A DNA stretch of 64,000 nucleotides from Chitinophaga ginsengisegetis (GCF_900168065.1 NZ_FUZZ01000001.1:3158623-3222622), one strand, 5' to 3'. Counted from the stretch's first letter, positions 35,990 through 45,181 are shown. Made by a program: numbers and translations. Notes: a model not told the origin generated them from the letters alone.

Positions 35990-36271
35990 ATGAAATACAT
36001 ATTCATTACCTGTAGCGCCTTATTCCTGTTTGCCTGTGCGCAAAAGCAGGCCCCTGCTGAAAATGCCGGCACTCCCGCACCTGCCGCTGCTGAAATGCCG
36101 GCGGTAGTGGCCAGCAATAAGCTTCCGGACCCTGTTTGCGAAATGCCCTATGATACCAGTTATAAAGAATGGGCTGTGTATAAAACAGATACCCTGCATT
36201 TCTGCTCAACTACCTGCAAAGGCGTATTTGAAAAAGCGCCGGAAAAATATATGGCCAAACTCGGCAAATAG
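35990..36271 (+). CDS. Small YHS-domain-like lipoprotein
   Basis: 93 residues: lipobox LFAC (Cys about 16), an Ala/Pro-rich linker, then a C-terminal YHS-like module DPVCEMPYDTSYKEWAVY, HFCSTTCKGVFEKAPEKY. The Cys residues (VCEM, FCSTTC) match those of YHS domains associated with copper or other heavy metals. It may be a metal-binding periplasmic protein; no metal transporter is adjacent. The start ATG at 35990 fits the short signal peptide well. Confidence 0.82.
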   Translation: MKYIFITCSALFLFACAQKQAPAENAGTPAPAAAEMPAVVASNKLPDPVCEMPYDTSYKEWAVYKTDTLHFCSTTCKGVFEKAPEKYMAKLGK

Positions 36272-36274
36272 TAT

Positions 36275-36310
36275 ATAAAAAATAGCCGCCTGGGTAAAAA
36301 CCCGGGCGGC
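36275..36310 (-). terminator. Terminator of the beta-helix lipoprotein gene
   Basis: GCCGCCTGGG pairs with CCCGGGCGGC (36285-36310, one T-G pair) around a TAAAAA loop. On the minus strand a T-rich stretch follows directly, so it fits the minus-strand gene ending at 36344 and may also serve the YHS gene. Confidence 0.8.
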
Positions 36311-36343
36311 CTAAGATTACAGTTTATGAAATTTAAATAAATA

Positions 36344-37765
36344 CTATTTATCTGCAAATTTAGTCCAGCCTTTGAACCAGGTATCACCTGCTGCTGCTGC
36401 ACCTACATAAGTAGTGGTAGTAAAGGCGCCACCACCTAATTTTGCGCTGGTGAAATCCGCACCAGCCAGCAGTGGAGAACCAGCTGCGGGGGTTGGATCA
36501 AAAGTGGTATAACCCGTGTTGGTCAGTTTCACATCAGCAACGGCTGCCAGTGTTTTATTGGCAAATGCTGCAGTGCTGAACCAGTTCAGGGAATTAAATG
36601 TTGCAGTACCAGGAGCTACCACCAGTGGGCTACCCGCAATGGTGTTATTCTTATACTCCAGTGCATTGGAAGTAGCACTTGCTTCTGTCAGCGCGCCATC
36701 CAGGAACAAACCAACAGGCCAGCCTACAAATACAGAGTTGAAGATAGAAATTTTACTGTTCCTTCTGATATGCGCACCTCTTTTGTAAGGAGCTGCAGTA
36801 GCAGCCGGAGTAGCGTTAGCGTAAGGTCCAACAACTGTTATATTGCTGAAAGTAGCAGACGTCTGCGGCGTTTTGGTAGTACCATCTGCATCGTTGTCAG
36901 ATTCAAAACCATTGGAAGCGCCACTCGGACCGAAATCAGCAACGGCAGCATCACGCAGTACCAGGCCAAACTGGATCTTTCCGGAGAAACCGTTATCAGT
37001 ATCAAAATCATCATCAGTACCGCGATAAGCGATCAGGTGTTTACAATTTACAGTACCACCAAACCACTCAAAGGAATCATCACCGGAGTGACTTACCTGA
37101 ACATAATCAACAGTAGTTCCGGAACCAACGCTACCAAAAGTAACACCGTTGATTTCATCATTTACTGCGAAAGCAATACCCGGATATTCTACTCTTACAT
37201 ATTTCAGAATACCGGAGTTGTCATCAGCTTTGGTACCACCATGTAAACCGTAACCGGTAGCAGTTTCATTTACACCACCTTCAATGGCCTGTAAGCCGGC
37301 AATACCGTCTTTTGCACCATTGTTTGGCGCATTACCCAGCAGGATAATACCACCCCAGTCGCCACTGTTAGGAGTAGCCTGGCTGGATGTAAATACAATC
37401 GGAGCGGCAGCAGTACCCTGTGCATCAATTTTACCATTCCTGGTAATGATCAGCGCACCTTTATTCGGAGATTTAGATCCTTTAATGGTAACACCTGGTT
37501 CTATTTTGATAGTTGCACCGTTCAATACAAAAGTGAAATCAGTCAGCAGGTAAGTTTTACCTGTTTTCAAAACAGTATTGGAAGTAATCTGCTTTGGCAG
37601 TGTTTCAGGAGACTCCTTAAATTCACTGTTATCGCTGGTTCTTTCAATAGTGGCCTTAGTCATGTCTACTGGCTGGGCCGGTGGCGGAGTTGTAGGATCG
37701 TCGTCTTTGCCGCAGGATGATATAATCACAGCCAAAAACATTACAGGAAACAGAATTTTTTTCAT
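36344..37765 (-). CDS. Beta-helix lipoprotein paired with a TonB-dependent receptor
   Basis: 473 residues with lipobox ISSCGKDDD. The mature part has an Ala/Pro/Thr linker and then many short strands and turns typical of a right-handed parallel beta-helix (EPGVTIKGS, GALIITRNGKIDAQGT, APIVFTSS, DWGGIILLG, GILKYVRVEYPGIAF, VDYVQVSHSGDDSFEWFGGTVN). Surface lipoproteins of this kind are commonly encoded directly behind TonB-dependent receptors in Bacteroidota, as here (67 nt after the receptor stop). They are thought to work with the receptor at the cell surface. It is not SusD-like. Ligand unknown. Confidence 0.82.
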   Translation of the reverse strand: MKKILFPVMFLAVIISSCGKDDDPTTPPPAQPVDMTKATIERTSDNSEFKESPETLPKQITSNTVLKTGKTYLLTDFTFVLNGATIKIEPGVTIKGSKSPNKGALIITRNGKIDAQGTAAAPIVFTSSQATPNSGDWGGIILLGNAPNNGAKDGIAGLQAIEGGVNETATGYGLHGGTKADDNSGILKYVRVEYPGIAFAVNDEINGVTFGSVGSGTTVDYVQVSHSGDDSFEWFGGTVNCKHLIAYRGTDDDFDTDNGFSGKIQFGLVLRDAAVADFGPSGASNGFESDNDADGTTKTPQTSATFSNITVVGPYANATPAATAAPYKRGAHIRRNSKISIFNSVFVGWPVGLFLDGALTEASATSNALEYKNNTIAGSPLVVAPGTATFNSLNWFSTAAFANKTLAAVADVKLTNTGYTTFDPTPAAGSPLLAGADFTSAKLGGGAFTTTTYVGAAAAGDTWFKGWTKFADK

Positions 37766-37832
37766 GTCAGATGGATTGAAATTAAATGCAATTTTTTAAA
37801 ATCTACTATTCCTATTATTACTCCTCTCTTTA

Positions 37833-40625
37833 TCAGAATTTATAAGAGAAAGAAAGATTTACATTGGTACCGCCTTTGGTACTTATTCTGAGAAAGTCTG
37901 ATGTTTTATCATACCTGCCGTTGTCATCATTATCCTGGTAAAAATTGGCAGACTGATTCAGGATATCACTTACCGTCAGCTTGATTTCTCCCTTACGGAA
38001 AACCTTCTGCGATACCATGAAGTCCAGTAATGATCTTGGCGCTTCATATACATCCGGTTCGGTGTCATTTCCAACAATGAAAATCCTTCTGCCGATGCGG
38101 TTAAACAATACATTGGCAACAGTACCGGTCGATTCCTTTTCAAACTGTAATCCTACGTTGATCACATACGGGGATTGTCCCTGCATAGGCCGTGCTTTCA
38201 GCACTTTATCTTTCTCAAAAGAAACTTTATTATAGATATAGGCAACATTGGAAAACACGGTGAATGAATGCCAGAATCCTGCATTATCAGGATTCAGAAA
38301 ATCGAGGTTCTTTCTGAACTCCACTTCGGCGCCTGCACTATTGGCTTTAGGAGCATTCAGGTAGGTTAAACCTACAGAACCCGCACCACTGTTGTAGAAT
38401 CTTTCTATAGGAGATTCAAAGTGTTTGTAGAAACCGGCAATGGTTAATACTTCACCCGAACGGGGATACAACTCATAGCGCAGATCCACATTGGTCACTT
38501 TACTTCTCTTCAGGTTAGAGTTACCTGATTCGGTAGCCATCAGGTCAAAGTTGTAGAAGGCAAACGGTGCCTGTTCACGAAACTCCGGCCGGATAACGGT
38601 TTGAGAAGCGCTGAAGCGGATATTTGTTTTTGCATTCAGCAGGTAAGTCAGGTTCAGGGAAGGTAATATATCCGTTACCGTAGTTTTATTATTCTGTGGT
38701 CCGTTCTGATTGTATTTAATCGACTGGTCAAAGTTCTCCACTCTCACACCCCATACCAGGCGCCATTTCTCATAAATATTGTTATCAAACTGCAGGTAGC
38801 CTGCATTGAGTAAAGCATTGGCGCCGTAAGCATCCGGCGTGTTGGTGATTTCATCCATCCGCAATAACCGGTCGGTAAAGTTTTCCGGTGCAAATAATTT
38901 ATCAGGAGATAAACGTACCAGGTCATGTGCATAAGGATCGCCGGCGTCAAAAAGCGTGTAACCCAATGCCCGCGGGGTAAAGCCACGTTCCTTACTCTGG
39001 ATCAGGTAACCCATCTTGATCTGCTGTTGCTTACCACCGATTTTCACAAACCGGCTCAGGTCCAGGATGCCACCGTAAATATTGTCATTCAGTTTAGAAT
39101 AGAAACGGCCGGAACCGGTGAGGGTAGCGGAACCACCGGAAGATATATTGGCGTAATAATCATTCTTACCAGCAATGCTGTTATAGCCCAACCGGCGCAG
39201 ATCCGGTACATCCTGCTTCATATTGGTGTAGCTGCCATTCCACCTGATCTTCACTTTTGCTTTCTCCCAGAAATGCTCGCCTGATAACTGTGAAGTATAA
39301 ATGCGGTTGCTGTTGAAACCAAGTTCATAGGCGCGAACATCTGTTTCAGAAGGAATGTCGTTACCATTTCTCACGGTAGTGGCTACTGTGGAATTGATAC
39401 TGTACAGGTTTTTGAAACTGATTTTATTCTTGCCAAACTGGTAGGATAAGTTAGCAAGGCCGCCCCACAATACATTCTGTGTGGATTTCTTATCGTAGTA
39501 ATTATAGATCCGGGACCCGTCATTATCAAAGTCGGTACGGTAAGTATCGAAATTACGGTTGTTTCGGTTGTAGCTCAATGACAGTACAGCGCCGAAGCGA
39601 TTGCCTTCTTTTCCTTTATTGATACCGCCTGCAATCTGAAAATTGGAGTTAAGCGGTGTGGTTTTGGTATTTACGCCCCAGATGTCCGGGAATGATTTGG
39701 ATACAGCAATTTTATCTGCAGTTGACAGCTGATCATAACCAGCTTTGGAAGATGGAAAAGCCGATGGCAGCTTTCTGGTTCCATCGTCAATACCAATCCA
39801 GTCCTGGTTTCCACCTTTATAAGTGTAGAAATCCTTTCCGACAGACATGGTATTGAAACCTGTACCTGCCAATACGGTCAGGAAGTTTTCGGAAGGAATA
39901 TCTTTTGTGTTCACCTGTACAAGACCGCCGGCAAATTCTGCGGGCAATTCAGGTACAGCGGCTTTATTGATCACAATGTTTTCAACAATATTGGAGGGGA
40001 ACAGGTCAAAGGAAAATGTTTTGCGGTCTGGTTCTGTGCTGGACAACAGGGCGCCGTTAACGGTGGCCTGGTTGTAACGGTCGGCAAGTCCGCGTACGAT
40101 GAGGTATTTTCCTTCCTGCAAAGAAGCGCCGGATACTCTTTTCAGTACTTCTCCGGTATTTCTGTCCGGTGATTTACGGATCGCTTCTGCAGATACTACC
40201 TGTGCTACGGTGTTGGTATTCTTTTGCAGGGTAAGCAGGGAGTTAATGGTTTCCTGTTTAGCGGTTCCGGTGATCACTACTTCTTTCAGGCTTTTGGAAC
40301 TTCTTTCTTCCATTACAATATCCAGGTAAGTAGGTTTACCTGCATTCACCACTACTTCTGAAACTGATTTGGTCTGATATCCCATGAATTTAAACTCCAG
40401 GGTATAAGTGCCGGGTGCTACTGAAATCTGGTATCTACCTTCAACATCCGTTACCCCACCTTTGCCTGTACCGGCTACCACTACGGTTAACCCGATGATG
40501 GCTTCACCTGTTTTCTTGTCTGTCACCTTACCGGTGATTTTGGCAGGATCAACTGCGAAGGAGGCATTGGCAAAGGAACAGCACACTAACAGTGCCCAGA
40601 TAAGTACAGAAGAGATTCGTTTCAC
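37833..40625 (-). CDS. TonB-dependent outer-membrane receptor with CarboxypepD_reg-like domain
   Basis: 930 residues: signal peptide (VLIWALLVCCSFANASFA); a carboxypeptidase-regulatory-like domain (KITGKVTDKKTGEAIIGLTVVV, residues 30-115); plug domain (EVVITGTAKQETIN, SPDRNTGEVLKRVSGASLQ, YLIVRGLADRYN, FPSNIVENI); and a 22-strand barrel ending in an aromatic C-terminus (NLSFSYKF). It imports or senses a ligand at the outer membrane using TonB energy. The upstream region carries a TACTTTTG -7 box and four motifs phased at 11 bp that resemble a PhoB-type array. Since a phosphate transport operon is 2 kb away, a phosphate-limitation role is a reasonable hypothesis. It is probably cotranscribed with the beta-helix lipoprotein. 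Confidence 0.92.
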   Translation of the reverse strand: MKRISSVLIWALLVCCSFANASFAVDPAKITGKVTDKKTGEAIIGLTVVVAGTGKGGVTDVEGRYQISVAPGTYTLEFKFMGYQTKSVSEVVVNAGKPTYLDIVMEERSSKSLKEVVITGTAKQETINSLLTLQKNTNTVAQVVSAEAIRKSPDRNTGEVLKRVSGASLQEGKYLIVRGLADRYNQATVNGALLSSTEPDRKTFSFDLFPSNIVENIVINKAAVPELPAEFAGGLVQVNTKDIPSENFLTVLAGTGFNTMSVGKDFYTYKGGNQDWIGIDDGTRKLPSAFPSSKAGYDQLSTADKIAVSKSFPDIWGVNTKTTPLNSNFQIAGGINKGKEGNRFGAVLSLSYNRNNRNFDTYRTDFDNDGSRIYNYYDKKSTQNVLWGGLANLSYQFGKNKISFKNLYSINSTVATTVRNGNDIPSETDVRAYELGFNSNRIYTSQLSGEHFWEKAKVKIRWNGSYTNMKQDVPDLRRLGYNSIAGKNDYYANISSGGSATLTGSGRFYSKLNDNIYGGILDLSRFVKIGGKQQQIKMGYLIQSKERGFTPRALGYTLFDAGDPYAHDLVRLSPDKLFAPENFTDRLLRMDEITNTPDAYGANALLNAGYLQFDNNIYEKWRLVWGVRVENFDQSIKYNQNGPQNNKTTVTDILPSLNLTYLLNAKTNIRFSASQTVIRPEFREQAPFAFYNFDLMATESGNSNLKRSKVTNVDLRYELYPRSGEVLTIAGFYKHFESPIERFYNSGAGSVGLTYLNAPKANSAGAEVEFRKNLDFLNPDNAGFWHSFTVFSNVAYIYNKVSFEKDKVLKARPMQGQSPYVINVGLQFEKESTGTVANVLFNRIGRRIFIVGNDTEPDVYEAPRSLLDFMVSQKVFRKGEIKLTVSDILNQSANFYQDNDDNGRYDKTSDFLRISTKGGTNVNLSFSYKF

Positions 40626-40681
40626 AATATTTTTTTAATCAGATTTTAATACGGTTTTAAGCCCGTTTTAATATTTGATGG

Positions 40682-40689
40682 CAAAAGTA
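40682..40689 (-). promoter_or_regulatory. -7 promoter box of the TonB receptor gene
   Basis: On the minus strand TACTTTTG is an exact TAnnTTTG match, 57 nt upstream of the receptor start codon. The -33 region is taken up by the phased motifs listed separately. Confidence 0.55.
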
Positions 40690-40698
40690 TTGGCACTA

Positions 40699-40737
40699 CA
40701 TTATCGAAGTGTTAACGGGGCATTACCAGAATGTTAA
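40699..40737 (-). promoter_or_regulatory. Four 11-bp-phased motifs (Pho-box-like) upstream of the TonB receptor
   Basis: Read on the minus strand, TTAACA (40732-40737), GTAATG (40721-40726), TTAACA (40710-40715) and ATAATG (40699-40704) follow each other at exactly 11-bp steps. The array ends about 9 nt from the -7 box. PhoB-family sites are direct repeats with an 11-bp period next to the -10 element. The link to PhoB is inferred. Confidence 0.45.
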
Positions 40738-40832
40738 TTGATAAAAGGTTTTTCAGGAAGAGCGTTGATGGTAATATAAACAGAAAATAGCCGGGTCAGC
40801 TAAGAGAATACAGGTCAGGGGAATATTGTCGG

Positions 40833-41234
40833 TTACCACATATTTTGCTGTGGCGACTGGCGGTTATTATTCGTCAACATATCAAGGGAAATATCCAGCT
40901 GGTAGTTACGGTCGGTTTTTCTATCAGCTACGGGGCAGGCAATCTGGAATAAGTGCTGGCTTTTATTCATGAAGGGTTTGTTGTCCTTATTGCACAACTC
41001 CAGGGAAAAATTAAACCGTTCTTCCACTTCTTCCTCAAACTCCCGCAAACTCAATGTTTCGTCGATAGGAAATTCAATCAAAACATCTTCTTCAAAACCC
41101 GCGTCCTTTAATGTATCAAATGTATTGGCAAGTGAGTTACGCACATACACGGCCACATTACAAAAGAGCAAACGCTGGATCTGCATTTGCAATAGGGAGA
41201 TAGTCATTAAAGGATGTAACTTCAATACTTTCAT
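40833..41234 (-). CDS. Hypothetical protein, 133 residues
   Basis: No family recognised. It begins MKVLKLHPLMTISLLQMQIQRLLFCN without a cleavable signal peptide. The central part is acidic and amphipathic (EEDVLIEFPIDETLSLREFEEEVEERFN) and the C-terminus polar (NNNRQSPQQNMW). Codon use and the absence of a competing frame support a real gene, and A+T-rich promoter-like DNA lies upstream. It stands alone between the receptor promoter and the LpxH-like gene. Probably cytoplasmic. Confidence 0.55.
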   Translation of the reverse strand: MKVLKLHPLMTISLLQMQIQRLLFCNVAVYVRNSLANTFDTLKDAGFEEDVLIEFPIDETLSLREFEEEVEERFNFSLELCNKDNKPFMNKSQHLFQIACPVADRKTDRNYQLDISLDMLTNNNRQSPQQNMW

Positions 41235-41412
41235 CTAGCTGTTTTTCTTGCTTATTTAAATGTGCCAATATCGTCACACTTAATTATTTCTCTGGCAAAC
41301 TTAGTAGTCTACTTTTAATTTAATATTAAGCGCTTGTTATGATTTTGTGAAAATAGTATTTAAATATAAATATATTTAAAATATTTAAATGTAATAAACA
41401 GAAAGAAAAAAA

Positions 41413-42243
41413 TCAGGAACCGGGGAAGGTAATAATACGCGTAGCGTCCCAATCGGTGAGCCCATCATCGTCATCTTCTGCCAATACAGCGCCTTTACGG
41501 GTAACGGGGTGTTGGTAAAGGGCCCATTGCTGGTTAATATATTCAAGAGAGGTGAGACTTTCTACCCAATCGCCGGAATTCAGGTAAGTGATCGTTTTAT
41601 CGCCTACTTTCATTTCTTTGATCAGGGGCTGGTGGATATGACCGCAGCACACTACATCAAACTCCTTGTCTGCCGCTATTTCAGCAACGGTTTGTTCAAA
41701 ATCGGAAATAAACTTCACGGCCGACTTTACCCCTTGTTTTACTTTTTTGGAGAAAGACATCTTTTCCCTCCCCATGCTTTCCAGTACATGATTTACCAGC
41801 CGGTTGAGGATAATCAGCAGATCGTATCCCTTGCCACCGAGTTTGGCCAGCCACTTGGAGTTTTTCATGGTCACATCGTACACGTCGCCATGAAAGAACC
41901 AGTGCCTTTTGCCATCTACCTCCAGCACCAGCTTATTATCGATCGTAAAGTTGCCCAGTTCAAACCCTGCGTATTTACGAAGGGCCTCGTCGTGATTACC
42001 TGTCAGATAATACACCTCGGTGCCTTTGCCGATCATCTTCAGGATTTTCCGGATCACTTTGGTATGGGCCTTTGGGAAATAGCGTTTGCTGAATTGCCAG
42101 ATATCGATAATATCCCCATTCAGCACCAATATCCGCGGGTCGATACTATCCAGGTACTGAATCAGCTCTTTGGCGTGACAACCGTAAATTCCCAGATGAA
42201 CATCTGAAATTACAGCTATATCTAATGGGCGTTTATCCGACAT
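41413..42243 (-). CDS. LpxH-like metallophosphoesterase (UDP-2,3-diacylglucosamine diphosphatase family)
   Basis: 276 residues of calcineurin-like fold with the complete metal-site motifs in order: DVHLG (about 14-18), GDIIDIW (about 44-50), GNHD, HGDVYD and GHIHQP. The segments FGKGTEVYYLTGNHDE-like and KWLAKLGGKGYDLLI fit the UDP-2,3-diacylglucosamine pyrophosphatase family (LpxH, YbbF-type) of lipid A synthesis. An alternative is another phosphomonoesterase or diesterase role, since it is divergent from the phosphate transport operon across 182 nt. Cytoplasmic, with no signal peptide. Confidence 0.82.
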   Translation of the reverse strand: MSDKRPLDIAVISDVHLGIYGCHAKELIQYLDSIDPRILVLNGDIIDIWQFSKRYFPKAHTKVIRKILKMIGKGTEVYYLTGNHDEALRKYAGFELGNFTIDNKLVLEVDGKRHWFFHGDVYDVTMKNSKWLAKLGGKGYDLLIILNRLVNHVLESMGREKMSFSKKVKQGVKSAVKFISDFEQTVAEIAADKEFDVVCCGHIHQPLIKEMKVGDKTITYLNSGDWVESLTSLEYINQQWALYQHPVTRKGAVLAEDDDDGLTDWDATRIITFPGS

Positions 42244-42318
42244 TATAGGTTTGTATGTACAGGTTGTAGGCAGCCTGTTTATGAGTATAATTTTCTATGC
42301 AAAGGAAAAATCGCTATA

Positions 42319-42362
42319 TTACTTTTATATTAATCCAGTGTTAAGGAATTATTAATTCACGT
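42319..42362 (+). promoter_or_regulatory. 11-bp-phased TTA-type motifs upstream of the phosphate transport operon
   Basis: TTACTT (42319), TTAATC (42330), TTAAGG (42341) and TTAATT (42352) start at exact 11-bp steps and end about 30 nt before a TATTTTTG -7 box. The arrangement fits an activator array of PhoB type. The region is A+T-rich, so chance phasing is possible. Confidence 0.4.
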
Positions 42363-42392
42363 TTTTTACTGGCTGGGATAGATTCTGAAAGC

Positions 42393-42400
42393 TATTTTTG
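42393..42400 (+). promoter_or_regulatory. -7 promoter box of the DUF47-PiT operon
   Basis: TATTTTTG, an exact TAnnTTTG match, 26 nt before the ATG of the DUF47 gene. Confidence 0.5.
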
Positions 42401-42425
42401 CGGCAAATTTTATAAACTCAAACGT

Positions 42426-43076
42426 ATGGGAGGCTTCAATTCTTTTGTTAAACTATTCATGCCGAAAGACCGGGTATTTTATTCTTTGTTTGAAGATGTA
42501 GCTTCCAATCTGGTAGAAATGGCGACTGTGCTCAACGAGCTGGTAGCCACCACAGATCTGGCCGTGAGAAAGGATAAGGTACACCTGATAGAACGCCTGG
42601 AACACAAAAACGACGATTACACACACCGCATATTTGTAGAGCTCGGACAGAACTTTATCACCCCATTTGACCGTGAAGACATTCACTACCTGGCGGCAAC
42701 ACTGGACGATGTTGCAGATTACATCCACGGTTCTGCCAAAAGAATGGATCTCTATAAAGTACACTACATCAACGATAGCATCCGCAAACTGGCGGAACTG
42801 ATCCACCTGGGTGTACTGGAACTTGCCAAAGCAATCCCCGAACTGCGTAATATGCAGAATATGCGCATCATTACGGATGCCTGCGTAAAGATCAACAGCC
42901 TGGAAAACCATGCTGATGACATCTACGACATGGCTATCGCCGACCTGTTTGACACAGAGCAGAACGCGGCAGAACTGATTAAAATGCGTGAAATCTACCA
43001 GGCCCTGGAAATCGCTACCGATAAATGCGAGGACTGCGCCAACGTAATAGAAACCATTATTATCAAGTACTCCTGA
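42426..43076 (+). CDS. DUF47 (PhoU-like) phosphate transport regulator
   Basis: 216 residues, all helical, with the PhoU-type metal-cluster pattern repeated twice: LEHKNDDYTHRIF (about 57-69) and LENHADDIYDMAI (about 158-170). DUF47 proteins are the partners of low-affinity PiT phosphate transporters, whose activity they are thought to control from the cytoplasm. The PiT gene starts 42 nt after this stop and the two surely form one operon. Promoter and phased-motif elements lie upstream. Length is typical. Confidence 0.93.
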   Translation: MGGFNSFVKLFMPKDRVFYSLFEDVASNLVEMATVLNELVATTDLAVRKDKVHLIERLEHKNDDYTHRIFVELGQNFITPFDREDIHYLAATLDDVADYIHGSAKRMDLYKVHYINDSIRKLAELIHLGVLELAKAIPELRNMQNMRIITDACVKINSLENHADDIYDMAIADLFDTEQNAAELIKMREIYQALEIATDKCEDCANVIETIIIKYS

Positions 43077-43118
43077 TAAAGGGGAATACAGTTCTGAACG
43101 CATAATTCTCCTGATGTC

Positions 43119-44123
43119 ATGACTTTACTAGTAATTATTATCATACTGGCATTCATTTTCGACTATATCAATGGTTTCCATGATGCCGCCAACTCTATCG
43201 CCACTATTGTGTCGACCAAGGTACTTACCCCTTTCCAGGCAGTACTCTGGGCCGCAGTATTCAACTTTGTGGCCTTTTTTGTTGCCAAATATTACATCGG
43301 TGAATTTAAAGTAGCGAATTCCGTTGCCAACTCGGTATTTGAACAGTTTATCACGCTGAAAGTAATCCTTTGCGGCCTGGTGGCTGCTATTACCTGGAAC
43401 CTCTTCACGTGGTGGCTGGGGATTCCATCCAGCTCCTCGCATACCCTGATAGGCGGTTTCATTGGTGCGGCTGTAACGGCCTCCGGTGGCAATATTGATG
43501 TAATCAATTTCCACAAAGTATTACCCACCGTGTATTTTATTGTACTGGCACCCCTCATAGGTATGGTGGTGGCCTTTATTATAACACTCATCATTGTAAA
43601 TGTCTGCCGTAAGGCAAATCCATACCGGGCAGAAAGCTGGTTCAAACGCCTGCAGCTGGCCTCTTCCGCGGCATTGAGCCTCGGTCACGGTAGTAACGAT
43701 GCCCAAAAGGTAATGGGTATCATCTCCGCCGCGATGGTGTCTGCCGGTTATATCGGTAGTCTCAAGGAAATGCCGGATTGGGTACCGCTTGCCTGCTTTA
43801 CCTGTATTGCGCTCGGAACCATGAGCGGTGGCTGGAAAATCGTAAAAACAATGGGAACGCGTATCACCAAAGTAACCCCACTGGAAGGTGTGGCTGCTGA
43901 AACCTCCGGCGCCATTACCCTTTTCCTCACGGAACATCTGGGTATTCCCGCCAGTACCACCCACGTTATTACGGGTGCTATTATGGGGGTAGGTGCTACC
44001 AAAAGGTTATCCGCCGTTCGTTGGGGCGTTACCGTATCCCTGCTGTGGGCCTGGGTTTTAACCATCCCCATCAGTGGATTACTGGCTGCATTCACCTATT
44101 TCATCGTAAATCTGTTCATTTAA
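43119..44123 (+). CDS. PiT family inorganic phosphate transporter
   Basis: 334 residues, about ten transmembrane segments, with the two inverted PiT signatures: FDYINGFHDAANSIATIV near the N-terminus (residues ~13-30) and LSLGHGSNDAQKVMGII in the second half. SSSHTLIGG and the matching ASTTHVITGAIMGVG also occur. It is a proton- or sodium-driven Pi importer in the inner membrane. Second gene of the operon with the DUF47 protein; a strong terminator follows. The start ATG gives MTLLVIIIILAFIFDYINGF, so the first membrane helix begins at once. Confidence 0.95.
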   Translation: MTLLVIIIILAFIFDYINGFHDAANSIATIVSTKVLTPFQAVLWAAVFNFVAFFVAKYYIGEFKVANSVANSVFEQFITLKVILCGLVAAITWNLFTWWLGIPSSSSHTLIGGFIGAAVTASGGNIDVINFHKVLPTVYFIVLAPLIGMVVAFIITLIIVNVCRKANPYRAESWFKRLQLASSAALSLGHGSNDAQKVMGIISAAMVSAGYIGSLKEMPDWVPLACFTCIALGTMSGGWKIVKTMGTRITKVTPLEGVAAETSGAITLFLTEHLGIPASTTHVITGAIMGVGATKRLSAVRWGVTVSLLWAWVLTIPISGLLAAFTYFIVNLFI

Positions 44124-44147
44124 AAAAGTGAACCGGCACATACTTTG

Positions 44148-44182
44148 AAAAGCTCTCCGCAACCTCCGGAGAGCTTTTTTTA
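44148..44182 (+). terminator. Terminator of the phosphate transport operon
   Basis: AAAAGCTCTCCG pairs perfectly with CGGAGAGCTTTT (12 bp, 7-nt loop), continuing into a run of T residues. Confidence 0.9.
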
Positions 44183-44278
44183 TAAAAAAAAGATGCCAAT
44201 TGAAAGAGAGCCGCTATTTTTGTGCGGTTTTCCTAATTGGAAAGTTAAGTTAGTGACCATCAAAAATTGATCTTGCAA

Positions 44279-45151
44279 ATGAAAGGAATTATCCTGGCCG
44301 GCGGCTCCGGCACCCGCCTACACCCCATTACGTATGCTATCAGCAAACAGATAATGCCGGTGTATGATAAACCAATGATCTATTACCCGCTGTCTACCCT
44401 GATGCTGGCGGGCATCAAGGATATCCTGATCATTTCCACCCCGCACGACCTGCCGGCTTTTCAACGGCTTTTCGGCAACGGACAACAACTTGGACTGAAT
44501 TTAACCTACGCAGAACAACCCAATCCAAATGGTTTGGCCCAGGCTTTTGTGATCGGTGAGGAATTCATCGGTAAGGACACGGTAGCCCTGGTACTGGGTG
44601 ATAACATCTTTTACGGCGCCGGACTCGGTACGCAACTGGCACATAACACCAACCCCGACGGCGGAATCGTATATGCCTACCAGGTATCCGACCCCGAAAG
44701 ATATGGAGTAGTGGAATTCGGTGCAGACATGAAAGTACTGTCCATCGAGGAAAAACCCACCCAACCCAAATCCAACTTCGCCGTACCGGGACTTTATTTC
44801 TACGATAACGAAGTAGTGGAAATCGCTAAAAACCTGCAACCCAGTCCACGCGGCGAATATGAAATTACAGATGTAAATAAAGAATATTTACAGCGTGGAA
44901 AATTAAAAGTTTCTATCTTACCACGCGGAACGGCATGGCTGGATACCGGTACCTTCGACTCGCTCATGCAGGCATCCCAATTTGTACAGGTAATAGAACA
45001 AAGACAAGGAATCAAAGTAGCCTGTATCGAAGAAATCGCCTACCGCAAAGGATTTATTGACGCCAGCCAACTTAAAGAACTGGCCAAGCCTTTGCTGAAA
45101 AGCGGCTATGGAGCTTACCTCGAAACGGTGCTCAATCAAAAAGTTTTCTGA
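44279..45151 (+). CDS. rfbA: Glucose-1-phosphate thymidylyltransferase
   Basis: 290 residues from the ATG at 44279; an upstream TTG would only add four residues before the family's own start MKGIILAGG. Nucleotidyltransferase signature GGSGTRLHP (8-16), catalytic-site [23 protein letters not shown], then [19 protein letters not shown] and [10 protein letters not shown]. It makes dTDP-glucose from dTTP and glucose 1-phosphate, the first step of the dTDP-rhamnose pathway, in the cytoplasm. The rest of the pathway (rfbB, C, D) is not in the window; galE follows after 30 nt, so the operon serves nucleotide-sugar supply. Confidence 0.95.
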   Translation: MKGIILAGGSGTRLHPITYAISKQIMPVYDKPMIYYPLSTLMLAGIKDILIISTPHDLPAFQRLFGNGQQLGLNLTYAEQPNPNGLAQAFVIGEEFIGKDTVALVLGDNIFYGAGLGTQLAHNTNPDGGIVYAYQVSDPERYGVVEFGADMKVLSIEEKPTQPKSNFAVPGLYFYDNEVVEIAKNLQPSPRGEYEITDVNKEYLQRGKLKVSILPRGTAWLDTGTFDSLMQASQFVQVIEQRQGIKVACIEEIAYRKGFIDASQLKELAKPLLKSGYGAYLETVLNQKVF

Positions 45152-45181
45152 AATATCAAATAAACGTAAATCTGAAATATC

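Noticed and set aside
42453..43103. 216-residue minus-strand ORF opposite the DUF47 gene
   Set aside because: Mirror of the DUF47 reading frame; Cys/Val/Phe-rich, no recognisable domain.
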